Origin: Dipylidium caninum
Lineage: Eukaryota; Platyhelminthes; Cestoda; Cyclophyllidea; Dipylidiidae
NCBI GenBank assembly: GCA_017562135.1
Contig: QEYB01001642.1
Location: 1-64,000, forward strand
Length of the DNA: 64,000 nt
Reading direction: 5' to 3'
Shown here piece by piece: positions 58,501 to 64,000 of the stretch (positions are counted from its first letter, which is position 1; each line of letters opens with the position of its first letter). The notes beneath the pieces were generated by a model that saw nothing but the letters and a program-made list of their open reading frames with translations, was not told the origin of the DNA and searched no databases. The translations under genes were made by a program, and so were the position numbers.

Positions 58501-60535
58501 TCGCAAGGGAAAAAGGTACGTGTTATAATGGATGGAGTACGGCGAGGGGGTTTGATGCGCAACCATACTGCCACCCACGTTCTCAATTTCGCTCTTCGGC
58601 GCATCCTCGGTGACGCTAATCAAAAAGGCAGTCTGGTAGCTCCCGACCGTCTTCGCTTCGACTTTTCTGCTAAGGTGTGTTTTGCGCTATAAACAAGTTT
58701 TACATCAATTCTCCCCCATTGTTCTTATGAAGCATGCAAATATAACTCCCATGGAGTGTCATTCGTGCTGATCACTAAATAAGCAATTGTACCTCAATTT
58801 TTTAGCGCGTTGCAATTAGTAATCTTATGTAAATCTGTTCTGTTTCAGTTTCTATATTCAATTTTATATTGCTGTATTATTCTTTTTTCGTATACTGCCC
58901 GTTGGGCAAAATTTTCTCTATATCTTATTATCTATGATAGCATGCCCTCACAAAGGATGAATTGCGTGAGGTAGAAGCAATTTCGAAGAAAATGATCAAA
59001 TCCGCCCAGCCTATTTACACAAAAAATGTGCCTTTGTCCGATGCAATGACTATTGGGGGGCTACGTGCCGTTTTTGGGGAAGCCTACCCCGATCCCGTTC
59101 GCGTTGTTTCTGTCGGTGTCCCGGTGGAGAAACTATTCGCCTTCAAAGCCTATGATAAAGCCGAGAAAACTTCTGTTGAACTTTGCGGTGGCACGTAAGT
59201 CTAAACTCACTTCCCCGACCAGTAGGGAGTTTTAAGAACTTGGGGAGCTATTCGATGACATGATGTCAATTACCTACTATAAATGTACTGGATTTGCTCA
59301 ATTGCTGGCTATATTCGCATTCGAGTAGATTACAGTACCACATATTTAATTCTCATAATTAGCCCTGTTTTGATGTTATCTTTCTATTGTACTCATCCAG
59401 AAACGATGAACCGTCTATTTTGTTAAAGAATTTTTAAAATTAAAGTCACATAATGGAGTTAAACCTCGTGCTGGTTTTCTGTCTTCATAAATAGACACGT
59501 TACAAATGTGTCTCACATCGGCGAATTCGTCGTTGTTTCGGAGGGGCCATTGCAAAAGGCATTCGCCGCATTGTTGCCATTACCGGACCCGAAGGCGATC
59601 GTGTTAGTGTTCATTTCGTTAGAGTTTAATTGAATCTTCTCATTTCCCTTGTTTATACCTACTCGGGAAAGACTTGAAATCGCGTAAACCTCTTGCGTTT
59701 TATTTCTTCCGTTTTTGTGGTGTACTCACCTACCTTTCACCTTTATCCAAGCATGAAACATTTGTCTTGTTAGCGCTTAAAGAGGAGATTGGACAAAGCG
59801 ATATTACAACATAATATAATTGCTTGTTTTCGAAATATAGGCAACTAAGCATGCGAACAACCTCCGAGCCAAAGTGGCCCAATATGTTAGTGACGTCAAG
59901 AGAATGACTTCCAACAGTCCCGCCGACACTAGGGTTTGCCATTACTTGGTGTCAAAATTCGCTTCGGTATCTGAGGAGGTCGATGCCGCGCAGATCGGTG
60001 TGGGTCATCGAGAAAAGATGCGCTCCTCACTGAAATATTGCCAAGACACGTCTCGATGACCTCGACAAGAAGGTAAAGGCGATAATAGCCGGCCAGATAA
60101 TGGAGGAGGCCAAAATGCTTTGTAATAGTGTCACTGCCGACTTCGTAATCCACGTCTTCAAAGCTGGATCAAATGCAAAGATACTCAATGCTGCCTTGAA
60201 GGAGATGGAAAAAACTCTGCCCTGCACAGCTCTCATGGCGCTCTCATTGGATGCGGAAAACAGGCTGCTCTGCCTCACCCAGGTTCCCAAGGTAAGGGAT
60301 TTAACAAGAAACGCAACACTTTAGTGTCAAAGATTAACAAACGTACATCCTGTCTCAGACACTAGTTGAACGCGGCCTGAAGGCGAACTCGTGGGCAAAT
60401 TGTGTTTCCTCCTTAATTTGTGGAAAAGGTGGTGGCAAGGATACCTCGGCTCAGGCTAGTGGATCACCCAACGGGATCTTAATGGACCAGGTGATTGCTA
60501 CTGCAACCGAGTTCATCAAGTCAAATCTCAAATAA
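55509..60535 (+). CDS. AARS1: Alanyl-tRNA synthetase, cytoplasmic
   Basis: Charges tRNA-Ala with alanine; class II synthetase with an editing domain. Thirteen exons align end to end with the animal enzyme: 55509-55651, 55681-56015, 56054-56245, 56294-56438, 56563-56856, 56975-57175, 57377-57566, 57611-57855, 58404-58674, 58941-59194, 59495-59602, 59841-60291, 60359-60535. Blocks: [13 protein letters not shown] and [14 protein letters not shown] (exon 1), [16 protein letters not shown] (exon 2), [16 protein letters not shown] (exon 3), [16 protein letters not shown] (exon 5), the editing-site [13 protein letters not shown] (exon 9) and CGGT|H (exons 10/11), and a C-Ala end with [12 protein letters not shown]. 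Introns of 29 and 38 nt occur. Four frame shifts interrupt it: exon 1 (base missing at CACAAATGACC), exon 8 near 57665, exon 11 (G missing at GAGGGGCC, near 59540), exon 12 near 60035. Two or three sit at homopolymers in otherwise conserved text, which favours consensus error over decay of an essential gene. Confidence 0.96.
55652..55680 (+). other. 29-nt intron of alanyl-tRNA synthetase
   Basis: GTTTAG...TTGTAG, 29 nt, between NAGMNQ and [13 protein letters not shown]. Read through, it stops at its second codon (TAG). The first residue after it is Trp where the family has Phe, so the exact borders could differ by a few bases. Confidence 0.65.
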
Positions 60536-61542
60536 ATCACCACTTGCCGGAGTGCGAATTCACTATCGTTTCCGGGAGTGAAAAACCGCTACCACACAAG
60601 GCTACCAGGACCAGGAGGATTTCAACAGACTCGGCTAATTAAGCGAGTAGACGGTTTTTACGAGATAGATGGGCTTCAAACCAAAGGTACTATCGGGATT
60701 ATGCCACGGGAATCTAGCAAGTACGGCGTACGTGCTATCCATCTTAGTGGTAGCCTAATAGTGAGGACCCACTATAGATGGTATGCAGCTCGATGCAACA
60801 TCAGTCTGTGTTATCCGCAGTTATTACCCTCACGAATCTTCATTATAGAGTAAGTGGATTAGCAGTTAGGATTTCCCCCCTTTGAAGCTGTCGAGGTGGT
60901 GGAAAACGCCAAAGTTTCTCCAGTGGGTATCACGAGCGTGGGTTAGCACCGAATCAGGATAAAAGGAACACAAACGGGACCCAGGCACCTAGAATGGGAT
61001 GGGTGTGCACACCAATTTGATTATGGGAGAAAACAATAATTCGGGAAAGATCATTATTAAATTCGTAAGTGTTAGGGCTTAATCGATGTACTTGTACTAC
61101 TACTCGTCTAATTGGGTCGACTGATTGAGGTAAATGGGGGAGGATCCATCGGTTTAAGTTTCTTTTGCTCTCGAACCTTTTCCATGTAGAGGACTCTCTT
61201 CTTCTAAAGAAAAGGGGGTAAGGTTTAAGACGTGTTACGGATTTTTCCTGCGTGATGCATTCGAACAGATCCTCCCAATAGATGCGGCAAAACTTGTCAG
61301 AGTTCTGAACCCCAACTCTACTAAGACACCTAAAGAAAATAAGGGATTCCGCTAACCGACCTAAGGTAGTCGCGTTCCATAATTTGACAAAATTTTGGGC
61401 GGTTTGGCGCCAAGTTGGTGGCCCAAGTTGTTGCAAGGTGCAGATCGGTAGCAATGATGGGCCTCAGGAGGTAATTGCCGGCGGGTTTGTAGGTATACGG
61501 ATAACCCTTGTCTATCAATGAGAATTCACGAAATAGACGTAC
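60536..61542. other. Spacer downstream of alanyl-tRNA synthetase
   Basis: AATAAA overlaps the AARS stop codon (60531-60536). Minus-strand frames at 60954-61581 overlap one another in different frames and are not recognised; they may be intron or UTR of a minus-strand gene beginning near 61.76 kb. Confidence 0.4.
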
Positions 61543-61759
61543 CAGAATAATAGGGTTTCTTCGGAGAAAATACTCGAGCAATTAATTCGTCAGCAGCATA
61601 TGCGGGAGAAATAGAAAATCCCAAACTCCTGTTGGGTTTCGACCTGGCTTCCTCATTTAATTTACGTAGCTTTTCGGGATTCGTCTCACAATAAGACATT
61701 GAGACACGTCGCAAACTGGACTGCGTCAGGGCATCATCAACAGTATCAAAGGTCTGCAT
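61543..61759 (-). CDS. Possible first coding exon of an unrecognised minus-strand gene
   Basis: ATG 61759 opens 72 codons that end at a GTACGT donor (61542). The predicted peptide is soluble, with a Lys/Glu/Asn-rich helix (NPEKLRKLNEEARSKPNRS) and then a Pro/Tyr segment. An acceptor-like TTTACAG sits just upstream (near 61774). No family is recognised and no second exon could be joined with confidence. It starts 250 bp from, and divergent to, the gene at 62009. It may be noise. Confidence 0.28.
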
Positions 61760-62008
61760 TGTCAATTTTCTGTAAATATCTAACATAAGAGATGCATGTT
61801 TTATGTAAAAGATATTCATAAAATTAGTATATTTTTACAGTTTGAAAAATTAACATTTAATTATATTAACTTTTGGCATTAAAACTCCACAAAATATTCT
61901 TATAGTCATAAAATAATATATTTGTTGACGCTTTTGAAAAGCCTTTTTTTAGCCGTTTTGTTTTTACGTGTTTGGCGCCCTGGGCGCTTTTTTTTGAGCA
62001 CGCTCGAA

Positions 62009-63473
62009 ATGGATAATGATACTCCACTCGTTGAATTGGTTGAGTGCAATAGTTATGTTAGAGAACGATTTCTGGCTTGCCAAAATCGTCTCCTTGTTAT
62101 ACTCTGGGGATCCTTCCAAAGAGCTATTTCGGAGCTAACGAAGTTATACAAAGGTATTGTTAACGCAGTAATTCAGCATTTTTGTTTACATTGGAAATTA
62201 CTAAGTCGTTTTTGTGCATATATATAGCGGTCTTGTTATTTATAACACGAACTTTTTTTCCGTTTTGTGCTTGTGAACTCATTAGTTTTATGCTGTTAAC
62301 TCTGAATTTTTCTTCTTTTTTATTATAACGTGCTAATTATACCCAACACATTCAGGTACGCTCTTGGTCCTCCAGCTCATTCCATTTACCATTGCTTGTT
62401 GACTATTCTAGACAAATTAGACAACCGGTGCGACAATCAACATCTTGTACAGACACTCTACCGAATCGATTCCTTTTACCAATGTATGTATAATTTTCTA
62501 ATTATAGTACCTGAATTTCAGTATCACAAAGTCTTTTGAAATGCGCCAATAACTTTGGTACCAGTCTTGGTCATGATTGTCGTAGGCTCTTCCTTCGGGA
62601 TGCACTTTTTTCTTGCCACGATCTCAGTGCGTATGACGTGTATGCGGCTGTACTGCAACCTTTTCTCGCTGGTGATGTGGTAAGCCCTGGACACAAACGC
62701 AAAAGGACACAGCGTTGCACCTGCTGTTTTAAAGGGCGTCGACGACCTCTGTTTAAACGTTGTCGCGTTATTTCGATAGAAAATGAAGCTCATCCATTCT
62801 TTGATCACTTTAATTTTGCCCCAACCCGTGATCTTCGTGGCAACTGGACTATGTCCATAAATGATTTTTCATCGCCTTTTCCTCCGGTTTTTAGTACGTT
62901 CAGCGCATTTTGATATTCTTGCCTCTATATTTTTTATCTCCAGAATCCACTGAGACCTTCTGCTACCAACTTTTTTTTTTAAGTTAACATTGTTCTACTT
63001 TGGTGCTGTATTTACAGGCAACTGGAGGTCTTTTCCTTCCAACGAAATTGCTGATCGTCTTGACACTGTAAAGTTTATGGTACCCTCCGTAGATAAGCTA
63101 GCATTGACCTCTCAAGGACGACCTTTGCTGATCTCCCGAAGGAAGCGCCATCTTGGTTTTGCTGACGATTTTCAGCCCTACAGTACGTTGTCCACAAGTT
63201 TTATAGAATTTTCCTCATCTTTAGGTGTTTTTTTATCGTAACATGACTTTTGTCAATTTCTTACATGAACTCTGTTTTTTTCCAATGATCACAATTTATT
63301 CAGATGTGTTTTATCGGGGGTTATGTTTTTGTATTGAGTATTATATATTTTACTTATGTGGTCCAAAATTTCTTGCGGCTGCAGCCGAAGCAGTCATCAA
63401 TAATTATGTTGACCCTGATTTGTTTTTAGTTTCCACCGCACTCTTTAATTTACTTCCATATAAAGTAATGTAA
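62009..63473 (+). CDS. Unrecognised multi-exon protein with a CxCC basic segment
   Basis: Five exons: 62009-62153, 62356-62483, 62522-62893, 63018-63182 and 63304-63473, at least 320 residues. Junctions 2/3, 3/4 and 4/5 agree in phase 1 with GTATGT, GTACGT, GTACGT donors and ATTTCAG, TTTACAG, TTATTCAG acceptors. Junction 1/2 is one base out, so either an indel or a missed exon lies there. The N-terminal part is helical, with ECNSYVRERFLACQNRLLVI then LGPPAHSIYHCLLTILDKLD. Exon 3 carries a cysteine/basic stretch (KRTQRCTCCFKGRRRP) followed by APTRDLRGNW. The last exon is hydrophobic at its start (CIEYYIFYLCGP). TAA 63471 may be the end, or the exon may stop at a GTAATG donor (63465) and continue outside. 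Spacing, splice phase and codon texture say real gene; I do not recognise the family. Confidence 0.62.
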
Positions 63474-64000
63474 GGCTGTTCGGCGGGATATTGTATCTCT
63501 CCTCTCTATCACAAAGGGAGAAAATGCGATTTACGCTTATTCGTCTTCCCTTGTCTAAGTATTATAATGCTTTTACATATTAGTAAGCTAGATTTGTTCT
63601 ACTGTCGCATCTTTCCGTAGGTCTTGTCGATTCAATGGCAAGATTTTGCTTACATTCAAAACCAAAAATCCAACGTCTGGATTCTGTGATTGAAACTGAA
63701 ATTTGCGAAGATCTTTCAAATTAACTGAATAAAAGGTTATTTCCCAGTTCTCGTGCTTTGCGGAATATCGACATGGGTATACATTGATTAAGGTATGATT
63801 AAGATTATAAGGATTTAGAGTGACACTCGAACGCTTATCAGAAGTTACTGCAGTGCGTGTTATTGGTTTTAACAAGTAATAGATACATTACTCACATGGG
63901 TTAGATTGCCTCACTTCTTATCATTAAAGCTCAGGTGTATTTATGACGGTTGTCTTTGATGTTTAGGCGTAATAAGGCACTGGTGGAGTGCCTTAAAATA
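63474..64000. other. 3' flank at the window edge
   Basis: AT-rich sequence with no recognised exon. It may be UTR or intron of the gene at 62009-63473. Confidence 0.4.

Noticed and set aside
60954..61454. Minus-strand open frame of 166 codons
   Set aside because: It overlaps two other minus-strand frames in different phases and has no recognisable domain. Size alone is not enough in this DNA.
1..64000. CRISPR arrays, rRNA or tRNA genes, intact transposase, reverse transcriptase or viral genes
   Set aside because: None could be supported by reading either strand; small RNA genes could still have been missed without a covariance search.

Overview
This is eukaryotic nuclear DNA with split genes on both strands. 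The best fit is a flatworm (platyhelminth), probably a tapeworm or a close relative. The grounds are very short introns (29, 30 and 38 nt) beside introns of hundreds to thousands of bases, the gene content (frizzled, an HMG-box factor, an axonemal dynein chain), and large non-coding spacers with no ribosomal, phage or operon structure. The species is inferred from gene style, not proven.

Layout. 1-5.6 kb: nothing recognised. 5.67-8.05 kb (+): an eight-exon esterase D / S-formylglutathione hydrolase gene with many reading-frame breaks. 9.0-9.35 and 17.7-18.08 kb: two inverted copies of a ~320-bp dispersed repeat, with a small EF-hand gene (14.26-15.66 kb, +) between them. 24.16-25.77 kb (-): a frizzled receptor, with a possible cytoplasmic-tail exon at 18.6-18.9 kb. 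26.38-27.27 kb (+): DNALI1, head to head with frizzled. 28.3-33.8 kb and 36.9-44.8 kb (-): two complete 13-exon tandem paralogues of a DUR3-like sodium/solute symporter, reconstructed here exon by exon. 46.2-49.8 kb (+): an HMG-box (SOX-like) factor. 52.1-52.8 kb (+): a lysine-rich, single-pass membrane protein. 55.5-60.5 kb (+): cytoplasmic alanyl-tRNA synthetase, 13 exons. 62.0-63.5 kb (+): an unrecognised multi-exon gene.

The genes do not form one pathway. The one local family is the symporter pair, which shares all 12 intron positions and phases and a cysteine-rich insertion. The outer thirds (ESD, AARS, the 62-kb gene) are visibly more AT-rich than the centre (about 8.6-51.6 kb), and codon choice follows. 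Frame-breaking indels occur mainly in the AT-rich parts, several at short homopolymers, in genes whose exons and splice sites are otherwise conserved. That looks as much like consensus error as decay. I saw no CRISPR array, rRNA, tRNA, intact transposon or virus.
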